Below are positions 43,501 through 54,966 of a stretch of 64,000 nucleotides of DNA, in pieces; within the stretch, counting starts at the first letter, position 1, and each line of letters begins with the position of its first letter. The position numbers and the translations under genes were made by a program. The stretch spans positions 1,824,001 to 1,888,000 of the forward strand of contig JABELC010000010.1 of the NCBI GenBank assembly GCA_028455995.1. The letters run 5' to 3'. The notes under the pieces were generated by a model that worked only from the letters and a program-made list of their open reading frames with translations, ran no database searches and was not told the origin of the DNA. The stretch is from Scleromitrula shiraiana. Lineage: Eukaryota; Ascomycota; Leotiomycetes; Helotiales; Sclerotiniaceae.

Positions 43501-43990
43501 CTACACCCTCCCAATACTACTTGAACTTGTAACGGGAGACAGCAATGAATGTACTATACTGTATCGTGTAACTGGAACATTGAATATATATGCGACATTG
43601 TGATCTAATTCATATATATACTTTTCGCAAACATTTCCACAACATGCTTCGGCTGGATTCACCGAAAGTAAGGAAGAATCTACAGCCCTGTCGCAATCAA
43701 ATGTTAAAATTTGGTTGATATACCCAAGGATCGGAGAGAAATATCTCAATTCGGATGTATCTTAGTTGTGCCCCCGGTGTACCACAAGATGAAGTAGGTA
43801 TCCGCCCCGGAATATACGAAACATTCTGTGACACTCGAAAAGCTTGATGGCGACGTTGTTGAAATCTCCATATATCCACCAGCAATTACTGCATCAACTT
43901 GAACTGTTGAACAACCCAAGGTAACATTCATGATGGTGTGAGTGACAGATTGGCAGTCGATAACAAGGAGAAGGGCTAGAATACAAACAT
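43501..43990 (-). pseudogene. Frameshifted gene for a Cys-containing secreted protein
   Basis: On the complement, an ATG at 43990 (MFVF) shifts after four codons into a frame that reads a signal-peptide core (LALLLVIDCQSVTH), NVTLGCSTVQVDAVIAGGY, STTSPSSFSSVTECFVYSG and LWYTGGTT before TGA near 43746. A third frame then reads INQILTFDCDRAVDSS, NPAEACCGNVCEKYI and VPVTRYSIVHSL to a stop at 43501. Together these look like one small secreted protein of about 160 residues with five or six Cys (LGC, TEC, FDC, ACCGNVC) and two frameshifts. No intron with plausible signals joins the frames. Family unknown; a cell-wall or effector-like protein would be only a guess. Confidence 0.45.
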
Positions 43991-45121
43991 TCGCTTTAGA
44001 TTAAGTTCAAGAAATATATTGTGGAGCCTCAATAAACGCTTTCGATTTTTATATTAATTTCCCCATGTTAGTTGCCATAATGTTACCGGTTAAAGAATAT
44101 GGTATGCTGGTAGGCTTGATGATCGTAACAAGAAGCTGGGACATTATTTTCGAGGAATTTTTCAAGATTTCCTCGTTCATGGATATTTGTAGACGATTAG
44201 GTCTAGAGGTCAAAGTTGTAGAGTTGTTAAGTTGTAGGGTTGTAAAGTTGTAGGGTTGTATTAGGGTTAACACGACTCGAGCACAAGTAAGAAGAAAAAG
44301 AAGGAATAGAGTTTTGAAAGCCTTAGACAAGTAGAGTCTACTACCACTCTACGAATACTTCCTTCCATAGGTAATACTAAGGCCAGAAATAGTCAACAAG
44401 TGTACTTGGATTCGGAACCCGCCGTTCAGCGATTGGTTGCTCTTTCTTCATCCTTGATAGTCCTCAATTAGTTTCCCCACCATTTGCTAGACACGTTGAA
44501 AAGATTGGTTCATTAGGTTTAAGTATTGACCGCCTACTCAATAGATCAAAAAAAGTTTCTGCAATATCTCTTCACAGCCGGGCCTCGCGGGCATCTCCAA
44601 ACTTCGAAAGAGAAAAAACTTCAAAGACCTATCTTCATCCTTTATTATTACCTTATAAGATGGTATCAACAGCGTAAGCGGAACCTCATACACTGACTTG
44701 TCCCTGTCAATTGACCGACAACAGTCCGAAATGAGAAAGGATTTGTAACATTCATTATAGTATCATACAGTTGTATCTCTCTCTCTATCTATCTTCAGGG
44801 TAGGGTACGATTCGTTTGCTGTCTTTACTGAACGGCTTTTTCTTAACCTCCGAAAAAGCTTTTATTAACAAAAATATCTCTTATTTCCTTATTTCTCTGT
44901 TGCTTCAACGATCTATCAGTAATATTCACTCACTCGATTCACTTACTCATCTTGAGCAAGTACCCTAATAACCTCCCATATCTGAGATATTATTGAGTAG
45001 TTACTCCAAATCAATCTGCTGTATTTTCTGTAACAGTTGAAAGCCAAATACAAGCTAGATCCGTATTTCTTGTTAGAGTTGGATATATATATCTATACAG
45101 TCTAGAAGTTATAACTTAAAA
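43991..45121. other. Intergenic region upstream of the deaminase
   Basis: Contains a degenerate tandem repeat around 44214-44270 (units near gttgtagg) and a TC run at 44776-44790. An open frame on the complement (44330-44049) begins with a hydrophobic stretch, but much of it overlaps that repeat, so I do not call it. No RNA gene is seen. Confidence 0.5.
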
Positions 45122-46183
45122 ATGTGTGGTCCAAATATGAAAAAGTTCTTACAGGAACTCCCAAAATGTGAGCATCATATTCACATCGAGGGATCTCTTT
45201 CCCCCGCTCTTTTATTCAACCTCGCAAAGACAAACAATGTCGAACTTCCAACCTCCGATGCTTCCTTTGAGAGTCCCGCAACTCTCGAAGCCCGCTACGA
45301 ACGATTCACCTCATTACAAGATTTCCTCGATTATTACTACATTGGGATGTCAGTCCTCCAAACCACTGCGGATTTCGAAAGCCTTGCCTACGATTACTTT
45401 GCACGCGCAAACGCAGATGGTGTCCACCATGCAGAAGTTTTTTTCGACCCACAAGCTCATACTTCTCGAGGGGTTTCTTACAACACAGTTGTGGGGGGAT
45501 TTTCAGCTGCGCAAAAACGGGCTAAGGAGGATTTCGGTATCACTTCGAAGCTCATTCTTTGCTTCTTACGACACTTGCCAGTTCAGGAATCAAAGGATAC
45601 ATATCAAGAGGCTGCTGCGTTAGGTCACTTTTCAAATGGAACAGTTGCTGCTATTGGGCTTGATAGCAGTGAAGTTGGGTTTCCACCAGAGCTTTTCAGA
45701 GAAATTTATGCTTCTGCAAAGGACGCAGGTATTCGACGAACAGCCCACGCTGGCGAGGAAGGTGACACTTCCTACATCTCCGGAGCTCTTGATTCCCTCA
45801 ATGTTGAGAGAATTGACCATGGAATTAGATTGGTCGAGGATGAAGCTTTATTGAAGAGAGTTGCAGAACAAAAGACAATGTTGACCGTCTGCCCGCTTAG
45901 TAACGTTCGCCTAAGATGTGTAAAAGCTGTTAGCGAATTACCAATTCGAAAGTTCTTGGATTCTGGAGTAAGATTCAGTATCAATAGTGATGATCCAGCT
46001 TATTTTGGAGGTTATATTTTGGATAATTATGTTGCTGTTCAGGACGCATTCGAATTGAACCTAAAGGAATGGAGATATATTGCTGAGGGTGCAATCGAAG
46101 GTAGTTGGTGTGATAATGAAAGAAAGGAGGAACTTTTGCGCAAGGTAGACGAATGTATTGATAAACATTCAGCCTTGGTATAA
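45122..46183 (+). CDS. aah1: Adenine/adenosine deaminase, Aah1-like
   Basis: Zinc hydrolase of the purine salvage pathway converting adenine to hypoxanthine and ammonia in the cytosol. It is a single exon of 353 residues, close to the size of yeast Aah1. The metal and catalytic residues of the adenosine/adenine deaminase family are present: HxH (His19, His21) in HHIHIEGSL, His209 and Glu212 in HAGEEG, Asp232-His233 in IDHGIR, and the SINSDDPAYFGGY segment (residues 287-299; Asp290-Asp291). The short N-terminus before HHIHIEGS and the DDPAYFGG motif fit the fungal adenine-deaminase branch better than adenosine deaminase. The ATG at 45122 has an A-rich context; a second ATG five codons later is possible. 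No membrane or targeting segment. Well preserved, next to a decayed region. Confidence 0.92.
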   Translation: MCGPNMKKFLQELPKCEHHIHIEGSLSPALLFNLAKTNNVELPTSDASFESPATLEARYERFTSLQDFLDYYYIGMSVLQTTADFESLAYDYFARANADGVHHAEVFFDPQAHTSRGVSYNTVVGGFSAAQKRAKEDFGITSKLILCFLRHLPVQESKDTYQEAAALGHFSNGTVAAIGLDSSEVGFPPELFREIYASAKDAGIRRTAHAGEEGDTSYISGALDSLNVERIDHGIRLVEDEALLKRVAEQKTMLTVCPLSNVRLRCVKAVSELPIRKFLDSGVRFSINSDDPAYFGGYILDNYVAVQDAFELNLKEWRYIAEGAIEGSWCDNERKEELLRKVDECIDKHSALV

Positions 46184-47170
46184 GATTGGAATCAACGAAA
46201 AATTACAGCTTTGGAATCATTTTGGTTATGCTTGATGGGAAATGGCCAAACAATTCTGGTTATCACATAAATGGCATTTAAGTAAAAAGGTCAACTTAGG
46301 TTTTTGACTGGGTGTTATACTCATCGTGGCAGGAGTCGATGTATAAAGAGATGGAAATTAATTCATGAACCAATTCCAAAGTCTTTTTCTATTTGTGAAA
46401 ACCATTTCTTACATGACCTAATCTTTCATTCTACTCTCATTACAAAATAGCTCTTGGCTGGCTGGTAGTACCGTTGTCAACTGAACTACGACACAGCCGA
46501 GTATTGAATTGAGGGGCATTACGTCCTTGAATTTTCCGATGAGGAAAATCCGCTATAGCTTTCTATAATACCCATGACGGGGCCAATTCTGCGTACTTTT
46601 AACCTCGACATTTCTTTGGGGGGGGGGGGGGGGGGGGTTGCTACGTTTTCTTTTACTTGGAGTTATTTGGAGATAGTGAGTTGAGATGGGATAACAAGTG
46701 ATCCATTAAGTTTTATCTTCACAAGATCCTATATCATCTCTACCCTCGACCAATCATGATTTTTTGTAGAAAGGATAGAAGTGAATTTTCCATGTGGTGC
46801 AAAAGATGTCAATCCACACAGTTGCGTGATTGATACCGCCAATAACTATATTCCGAGGAATATCTTCGAGATCCAGTTCCAACCACTATTACCATGCTTC
46901 TTTTTATGATACACTCTGCAGAATATAAGCTATTTAGCTGACCTATCTTCATTGTGATATCAACTCTCTCATGCTACTCTTACAGCGACAACGGGGCTGT
47001 GATTGTTTACTTCAAAGATAGGGAAATCAAAATTCACTAGTTGATTTACTTCTAAGTGGCAAATCCCCTCGTCGCCCTCAACAACAACAAGCTCAACCTA
47101 CACACCGCAATCTACACACTCCCCATACAACACTAACTTGTAGTAGATTTTAACCATTCCTAGATCTGCA
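46184..47170. other. Intergenic region with a long G run
   Basis: 987 bp: 3' flank of the deaminase and the promoter of the 1033-aa gene. It carries a run of 20 G at 46618-46637. Close to the next gene it becomes C/A-rich (caacaacaacaag), as in other leaders here. Confidence 0.55.
46618..46637. repeat. Homopolymer G run (about 20)
   Basis: Preceded by a T-rich sequence. Exact length is uncertain because such runs are error-prone in sequencing. Confidence 0.85.
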
Positions 47171-50100
47171 ATGAGCAAGTTCAACTCCAATCCACGAGCT
47201 TCACCCAAGAAGAAAGTTCGGCCAATTTCAAATCCACTCTATATTCCAGATGAACGATTTTTCTGCAAAAAGATTCATCATGATCGTACACAAAGCTCTG
47301 GTTTATTTCCGATATATCCTCAACAATGTTTACTTTCTTTTCAGCATGAGCATGCTTTTTATGTGGAATGTTTGACCTTTTATACCTTCACGACGAGTGT
47401 CAATGGAGATCTATCCTCTTCCCGGTTGTCTATGAATGTGGATATCACACATGCGAAGTCAAGGAAGAATATTAAACGATTACCATCTATTCGTGAGGCT
47501 AACGAACCGACGGACAGCGAGGTTGTGGGGAACAACATTAAAGTGTTTCTCGAAAAAGCTGGTGGTTTTAACGATACAAATCATCAATCCTGGTTCCAAC
47601 AGCCAAAATCTCCCTTATCTCGAAGTATTCAAGAAGGAATAGATTCGATATCCACAAGTTCTCAACCAAATTTAGCTCTCAGCACACTTGGCGATTCGAA
47701 GTGCGAAAGGAAACCTCTCTTCAGGAAAACCGATGTATTCAACCAAATCACCGATGACGGGTTCAAAACTCATGATGATACTTACTCCAATCAAAGAAAT
47801 AATCTCGACAAGACACACAACACAAAAATAAAATTTCCTCTCCTGTCCTCATCATCTTCATCCTCATCAGAAGACGAAATCCCCACACCCACGAACAAAA
47901 TATATCCCCGACTTCCAAGTACCATTGAAATACAAACGCACACCACCAGCAATCTACCCTTTCCCGACGATGAATACCTAATCATCGATAACCCCATTGG
48001 AGAGAATGCCAAATTCGTCTATCGTATGAGTACAGGTTCGGGCTTAGATACGGAACCGAAAAAATCATATATAAAATCTAAACCTCAACTACAGGGACGA
48101 ATCAATGGAGTATACATCGTCCCCAAAGTTCACAATTTCATACCACTCGCCAACCAAAAACTAACAGAATCCGAATCAATGAGAAATTTTAACGCAGAGA
48201 GAGGCGAAAAGGGAAAAGATGTCCAATTCATCAAACCCCTGCGATTACACAGAAAAAAGAATTTCTTCCCACCTCCCACTCCTCACCCTTCACCCCCGAA
48301 ATCAAAAATCCCCACCGGATATATCGATTCCTTGGGAAAAACACCCAAGATTCATGTTGACGAGACGCCAATATCTAGAATCTCCATCACTCCGGGAATT
48401 ACTCGTACACCACCGCCTACCAATCGACCCTATCGCCATCCCAGTCTCCATGACATTTCAGATACAAATGCGAATGCGAATCCAAACTCAAACTCAAATT
48501 CCAATTTAAGTTCGTGCGAGGATTTGGATACGATATCTCATCATGACACGGATTTAAGTCGGATTCGAATCTTCAATGAGAGGGATAGCTTGATATCAAG
48601 TAGTACTTTATCAGAACCAGCACCGCATATCCCCACTCCCGTGCCTATTTTACCTTCGAATTCAAGTCCAAATCTAAGTTCAAGTCCAAGTTCCAAATCA
48701 ATCCTCCCATTCGCAGATCGGAGACCTCGATCCTCATCCTCATCTCCATCTCTTTCACACCCACAAACCACCCTTCCATCCCCAGACCCAAGATCTCGAT
48801 CCCCAGGCCTATTCTCCCCCATCTCACCACTCTCATCACCGCAATACGTACCTCAAGGTAAGAATCGGAAATTTAGTTCTACGATCAGTAATCTTACCTC
48901 TTTACCATCTCCTTCTTTGTCTTCACCATCAATATCGGCTTCAGCGGCATATCCACCACGACACCACACTACGTTTTCGACCTCTACGTTTGATTTTACA
49001 CCTACTTCTCTGTCGATATCTTCGCCCATTCTCTCGTTGAGTGATTCTGGATTTGGATATCTCCAACATGGACGTTCATTGAGTCAACACCAAAACGAAC
49101 ATAATCAATTCCTCCCACCTCCAAAAACATCACCACGTTCCTCGAAAGAAAATTCACAAATCCTATGCCAGGGTCAGGATCAGCTAAAGATAAAGATAAA
49201 TAAATCGTTCTCGTCGTCTCTCCTGCCTACAAGCGAACCCCCGAATTTTAATTATAATTCTAGATTTTCACCTCCACCATCTGTATCTTTATCTTTATCA
49301 CCACCTACGCATGCGCCCTCACTATCTCCCTCACCAGATCCAGATCCAGATCCAGATCTAACCTCCCATCTCCGCACCGAAGGCATTCTCTCTCAACTTA
49401 TCTACCCCTCTCCCTCTCCACCTCCCTCTTCTACCCCATCTCCTCCCCCTGTTTCAACACCACAATCAATTCCATACAGCAACACATCGATATCTCCTCA
49501 TCTCCATCCTCGGATCTCATCATCTAGATCGAGGTTTGGGATTAGGAGGTTATTTGGATTAAAAAGCAGACAGGAGAGCGATAGTCATCGTGAACGGACA
49601 CTCCGTGGGCGATATATTTCTCGATCTCAACTCCGTCAAAAGCAAGGTCCGGGGAAGGAAAAACAGAGGAGAGAGGGGATTCGGGACTCTTTGATTCCTC
49701 ATACCTCCCATCAGAGCAATTCCAAGTCTAAATTCGAATCGCAATCGTCAAATACATCAAGTCCCGATTCCTCCGCGAAATCTAAAGCAAATCGCTCTCG
49801 GAAGATGGGCGAGAAAATTGGAACATTTGGGATCTGGATAGAGGGGTTCAGAGGTGGAATTAAAAAGAATAGAGGAAAGGTCAGTTATGGGGGGATTAAG
49901 GGGTTGGTTGGAGGATGGGGGAGGGGATTTCTCAAGATGTGGGGAGGTGGTGCGAGAGTCGACGGTGGTGATGGGAGGGATGATGAGGTTAGAGAGGAGA
50001 GAGAGGACGGGAGGGGTGAGATGAATGATGACGTAGTGGGAGAGGATAGAGGGAAGGGTAGATGGAAGGGGAAGGGTAGGGAGGTTAGTGGGGGGGTGGG

Positions 50101-50272
50101 GGAGGAAAAGGGGAAGGGGATGGGGAAAGGCAAAGGGATTGATAGGAGGAATGGGAAGATATATGAGAAAAGAGAGAGCATGGATTTTAGTTGTCGAGGA
50201 GAGGACAAAGGGGAGGAGAGGACAATGGGGAGAGGAGGGAGGGAGAGAGGCAGGATTAATCTGCATATTTGA
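47171..50272 (+). CDS. Large Ser/Pro-rich disordered hypothetical protein, 1033 aa
   Basis: Family not recognised. It is one open frame of 1033 codons. The N-terminal part (1-90) is plain; an alternative start at Met88 (MNVDITHAKSRKNIKRL, base 47432) would begin at the first clearly conserved-looking segment. The middle is dominated by Ser/Pro stretches with many SP and TP sites (SPLSSPQ, SLSSPSIS), a Ser run before DEIPTPT and an NANANPNSNSN run, suggesting heavy phosphorylation. A short basic block RFGIRRLFGLKSRQ sits near residue 785. The C-terminal 150 residues are Gly/Lys/Glu-rich (GKGREVSGGVGEEKGKG) encoded by purine-rich DNA. No signal peptide, TM or enzyme motif. A cytoskeletal, polarity or signalling scaffold is possible from composition alone. 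An unrecognised intron near the 5' end cannot be excluded. Confidence 0.65.
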   Translation: MSKFNSNPRASPKKKVRPISNPLYIPDERFFCKKIHHDRTQSSGLFPIYPQQCLLSFQHEHAFYVECLTFYTFTTSVNGDLSSSRLSMNVDITHAKSRKNIKRLPSIREANEPTDSEVVGNNIKVFLEKAGGFNDTNHQSWFQQPKSPLSRSIQEGIDSISTSSQPNLALSTLGDSKCERKPLFRKTDVFNQITDDGFKTHDDTYSNQRNNLDKTHNTKIKFPLLSSSSSSSSEDEIPTPTNKIYPRLPSTIEIQTHTTSNLPFPDDEYLIIDNPIGENAKFVYRMSTGSGLDTEPKKSYIKSKPQLQGRINGVYIVPKVHNFIPLANQKLTESESMRNFNAERGEKGKDVQFIKPLRLHRKKNFFPPPTPHPSPPKSKIPTGYIDSLGKTPKIHVDETPISRISITPGITRTPPPTNRPYRHPSLHDISDTNANANPNSNSNSNLSSCEDLDTISHHDTDLSRIRIFNERDSLISSSTLSEPAPHIPTPVPILPSNSSPNLSSSPSSKSILPFADRRPRSSSSSPSLSHPQTTLPSPDPRSRSPGLFSPISPLSSPQYVPQGKNRKFSSTISNLTSLPSPSLSSPSISASAAYPPRHHTTFSTSTFDFTPTSLSISSPILSLSDSGFGYLQHGRSLSQHQNEHNQFLPPPKTSPRSSKENSQILCQGQDQLKIKINKSFSSSLLPTSEPPNFNYNSRFSPPPSVSLSLSPPTHAPSLSPSPDPDPDPDLTSHLRTEGILSQLIYPSPSPPPSSTPSPPPVSTPQSIPYSNTSISPHLHPRISSSRSRFGIRRLFGLKSRQESDSHRERTLRGRYISRSQLRQKQGPGKEKQRREGIRDSLIPHTSHQSNSKSKFESQSSNTSSPDSSAKSKANRSRKMGEKIGTFGIWIEGFRGGIKKNRGKVSYGGIKGLVGGWGRGFLKMWGGGARVDGGDGRDDEVREEREDGRGEMNDDVVGEDRGKGRWKGKGREVSGGVGEEKGKGMGKGKGIDRRNGKIYEKRESMDFSCRGEDKGEERTMGRGGRERGRINLHI

Positions 50273-52019
50273 CTGATTGGCCGATTGATGATTGGATAGT
50301 TTATGATCGACTGGCTTTGCTTTTCTAGGAGATTGGCGGATAGATGGATAGATAGATGGGAATGTACTGGGTGTATATCATTCCCTGTCTCTCCGTTTTT
50401 CTCTTTTTACTTATTATTTTCCACATACCCTTTGGATCTACATACCCATCGATCAATGGATAATTGATGATAGATATAACTCCATCTCACTACATATATT
50501 TTAAGAATTTAAACAACGATGGATTTAAATTTAGATTTAGAATTGGATATACATTTATTTGAATATAGATATGACATTGCGATCGATGGAACTTTACATA
50601 GATGAATAGATAAATACACAAATAAATATACAGATAAATATACATACAGATAAAAAAACTAAACAAATCACCACGAAATATTATATTTACTTTCAACCAT
50701 TCTGAAATTCTCACTAGAACTAGCCACAGTGTTCGCACGGCACGGCACAGTACAGTAAAATCAATGTGTCACAAAAACCTAGCGATCCTATCATACCTTG
50801 GTATTCTAGCTGCAGGTCGCTCGCCATGCAGGGCGAAGACAAGCTTATCCATCCGAACTACTGCATGAACTGAGCCTCCCATTTGTGCCTTCATTCATCC
50901 ATCCATCGATCCATCCATTCATTGTACTCGGTCGCCGCTTGGCTGGGCTTGTATCTTGCCCAGTGGTTCGCAACAAGTTGCACCTGTGATGCTTTAGACG
51001 ATAGTAACTATCCATAGATGGGAAAGATATTCAATACCTACTGACCATATTATGGGATTTCACGGGCACTAATAACTCGTAAGATGGGAAATACGGCAAC
51101 TAGTGGGCTATAGTAGTACGGAAAAGTACAGCCCTGTTGATGAATTGAATTGAATCGAATTGAATTGGATGGATAGATGGATTGATGGATGGATGGATGG
51201 ATGTCTTGCCCTGCCACTATTCGTGATAGCTCCACTCCACTGGTCTGTTATCGCATTCAATCCGTTCATTTTGATAATATTATAATATTCGAAGGTTTTT
51301 TTTTTTCTCCTGCGACGTCACAATACATATAATACAGTATTGATTGTACCGTAGATAGTTTAGATTCAGTAGAATTGTTGTTACCTATTTCTTCAGCTCA
51401 GCCATCATTTTCTCCATTTTATCATATCATTCTAGAAATCTGTCTATTTCATTTTCTATACCCACATTCTCCATCTTCTAAGTGAATCAAGTCAAACCAA
51501 ACCAAACCAAACCATATCAAACTATATCAAACCATATCTGTATTGTGTAAAATTTATTGCGATTTACGTAGGAAAGAGAAGAACAGACGAATTATCAAGT
51601 GACGACGATATCAATTTGCGGGGTTCAAATCAAGGTAAAGAAAGGTAAGGTAAGGAAGGCAAGGAATATCAATAGAAGCCCTGGAGGAAAATAAAAACCG
51701 TTACAATAAATACATTTACATTCCGAAATCGAATAATATATCGAATAATATATCGAATAATAAATCGAATAATAAATTGAATCCACTTCATTGCAGTTAC
51801 ATACGAAATACAACACACAACACATACTTTTTTTTTTATAATATAATTGTACAGTATTCTACGGAACTTGTACATTTCATTAATTACATTGCATCGCCAC
51901 ATCTTTTATTGTTTCAAAATGATTTAATATTCTTCAATATAAAATCTCGAATTCCATTTATCTAATTGCAAGAAAACCCTACAACAGAAATCGAATCATT
52001 GAATCATCAAATCATCGAA
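50273..52019. other. 1.75-kb intergenic region
   Basis: Holds ATGG-type tetranucleotide runs (50341-50360, 50878-50920, 51167-51203), an (ATAA)n-like stretch at 50610-50655, a cgaataata repeat at 51727-51775, and T runs at 51297-51306 and 51829-51838. No gene is supported; the last 300 bp probably include the leader of the 926-aa gene. Confidence 0.5.
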
Positions 52020-54966
52020 ATGAGTTTGGTTGCTTCCCCTTCAAATATAATAATCGTGGTAACATTCTGTCACGACCTCTATCGAAAATGTCAAGTAGCA
52101 GGTGGAGAATACGATGAAATAAGTCGGGAAGTACGAGCCTTACATAGCGTTCTCAAACATTTGAAATTTGAAGTCGAAGATGAGGATTCTCCGCTCAATA
52201 GAGATCATTCGATTTGGGGTAGACAACTTGCGCCGATTATTGAGGATTGTGATTTTACTTTAAGACAACTTGATATTTTGTTGTTGAAATATGGGAGACT
52301 TTCGAATGGAAATGGGAATAATGGTGGTAGAATTCTTTGGGATAAAATGAGGTTTGGAAGTAATGAATTGGATCAATTGGGTACGATAAGGGTGAAATTG
52401 ATATCGCATAAGACGAGTTTGACATTATTCCTGGATACCATACAATTACATGAAAATGGGAAGATGTCGAAGAATTTGGATTTGCAAGGTGAACAGTTGG
52501 ATATTATTTTGGATAAGGTTGATAGTATTGCGGCGAAGATGGGTCAGAGGGCTGGTACTGTTATGACTAGTTATGAGGATGATGATCAAGAGGTTTGGAA
52601 ACAATTTAGGAGGGAATTGGTTGCCGAGGGGTTTTCAAGCGATGTTTTACAACAACATAAGGTATGTGATACCATGATGAGGGGAGGAAGTCATGACATA
52701 ACTAACTTTTTAATAGGATGTTCTAAGAGCATATATTCGACAAATGGAACAAGATGGATTATTAGTCGAAACACCAATCTCACCTCAAATACAAACTCCT
52801 GAAAGTGCTAATACAGAACGATGGATTGATTCAACACATTTAGATCCTTCCTCGAGGTATTCCCCTTCATACGAATCACGAAATAATGGCGAAGAAGAAA
52901 TGGGAACAAAAGAAATGATAATGCGTGAAGAAAATATGAAATTTCCCATATCGATGAAAATGCAACGACCAAAACCAGAATCTAGAATGGATATATATCC
53001 GGAAATACAACCTAATGAACGACAATCTACACCAATATATCGTCAACAATCTCCACCAACTATTGCAGAATTACCTGCTACGGAGTTTCAGGGGAAGAAT
53101 AATGGTTATGGTGATGGTGATGGTGTGGGGTTAGATACATCGATGCAAAGATCTAAATCCAAATCCCCATCAATAATCCAAACTAGTGATTTCTACCACC
53201 CCTCAACAAGAACATCATCATCAGTTCCACAACTCCTCCCACCCCCATCTCCATCATCCTATCATTCCCAGCCTGAAGAAGCAACTCGATCGATTGCGCT
53301 TCGTCCCAAGCGAAATATAGCTAGTATGAGTGCGTCGAATTCACCACGCACAAGTACGAGTGCTTTTCAATCACCCGCTCGTTATTCTTCGCCGCAGTTG
53401 TCTAATCCTGATTCGAGTTTGAATCTGAACGGGAATAGGAATTTGGCGAGTGGTGGATTAGCGCCTGATACGCATGGAAATGAAATACCACCTGATGCGA
53501 AGTGGACGAAGATTAGACGAGAGCTTATTTCACCGGAGGTGTTGGATCAGGATGGTAGACGGTATGAAGCGTATGTATCCCATCTCATATTTCATCTCAT
53601 CCTACCTTATTCCCATCACTCTATCACTTTTCTTTACATCCTAAATTAGAATACGAAATCAATCTAACAAGACAAAAATAGTCGTACAGGATTCATAGCC
53701 ATCCTAGGAATCCTCTCAAAAGACGAGATTCAGGACTATGCTTCTCGATCACATGTGTTAAGAGAAGAGCGATGGAGGAGATACCATGATGATATTTCTG
53801 GTGAATATACGAGTCAGACTCAGACGACGAGTGGGGGTAATCGGGTAAGGAGACAAGAACATGGACGAAGAGATAGAGATAGGGATGGGGAATCTCACTC
53901 CAAATCTTCTTTATGTGATTCTTCAGACGAGGTGTCGAATTTGAGTTCTGATTCTGATTCGGGAGATGATGAACATGGACGTGATAGGAATGATAGGAGG
54001 AGGGCTAAATATCATGATCATGATGAGCGTGTCCAACGGAGAGATGAAAGAAGAAGAGTATATAAAGAAGAACGATCGGAAAGGAGAGAAGAGATCAGAG
54101 AGCGAAGAGAAAAAGAACGATCAGAAAGAAGAGAAGAGAGAGATCCCTCCTATACATTCTCCCCCTCCTCTAACGAATACCCGCAATCCTCAACATCGCC
54201 GCATCCAAGTTCAAATCATCAAAATTCAAATTATACACCCACTTCCTCGGCAAAATACCCTCAGTATCCTACGCTTAATCCTTTTCAACCTTTACCTATA
54301 CCTCCACAACCACAACAACAATATTCGTCCAGTCCCCAACTCCCCCCAAGACCAGATCAGAGATACACTTCAACCCCGAATCAAAATCCGAATCCGAATC
54401 CAAATCCAAATTCAAATCCAAATCCAAACCCTCCATACCCGCTATCAGAAAGCTTTCCCGAACATACTCAATCGGGTTATTATCCCCCATTTCCATATCC
54501 TCCATATCCCGCCTATCCACACTCATCATCATCATTATCATCATCTCCCAGCATGAATACCTCTTCGAATCCCCATTACGGTTATAATAGTCCGAGTTAT
54601 GCGAATTCCCCCTCTTCATCTCAATCGTATTATCATTCAAATCCCCCATCTCAATCTCAATCTCAGTCACAGTCACAGTCACAGTATCAGTCACAGTATC
54701 ATCCTCGGAAACGCCACAGTCATCACAGTCATCGTAACGACCACTACTCCAATTCCAATTCCAATTCCAATTTCAATTCTAGTTCTAGTTCTAGTTCTAA
54801 TTCCTCACGCCCACCCCCTCGAGAAAACTCATACCCAGGCCGGAAAGAAACTTCGAAAACAAATAGTGGTACTAGTAGATGGAGAGACCATCTTACGGCG
54901 GCTGGAATTGGGGGCGCGGCGGTGGGGTTGCTGGGCGTGCTTAGTGAGGCTGCTGATGGGTTTTAG
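52020..54966 (+). CDS. Fungal protein with N-terminal helical STAND-type domain and long disordered tail, 926 aa
   Basis: Three exons: 52020-52661, 52717-53570 and 53682-54966 (introns of 55 and 111 bp, GTATGT donors; the first has an actaac branch site). The N-terminus MSLVASPSNIIIVVTFCHDLYRKC, EYDEISREVRALHSVLKHL and RDHSIWGRQLAPIIEDCDFTLRQL resembles the helical N-terminal domain found before NACHT/STAND or disordered regions in filamentous fungi. Here no nucleotide-binding domain follows. Exon 2 ends with DAKWTKIRRELISPEVLDQ, and exon 3 opens RTGFIAILGILSKDEIQDYASRS, a short conserved block. Then come Arg/Asp/Glu-rich, Pro/Ser-rich, NP, SQ and SN repeats, and a conserved-looking tail (DHLTAAGIGGAAVGLLGVLSEAA) that may be membrane-inserting. 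Role unknown; relatives I recall are uncharacterised. Confidence 0.78.

Noticed and set aside
44236..44275. Possible interstitial telomere repeat (ttagggtta-like sequence)
   Set aside because: Only one TTAGGG unit occurs; the surrounding units are gttgtagg variants, not telomeric.
44049..44330. 93-residue minus-strand frame starting with a hydrophobic signal-like segment
   Set aside because: Much of it overlaps a tandem repeat (gttgtagg units), composition is repeat-driven, and there is no second line of support.
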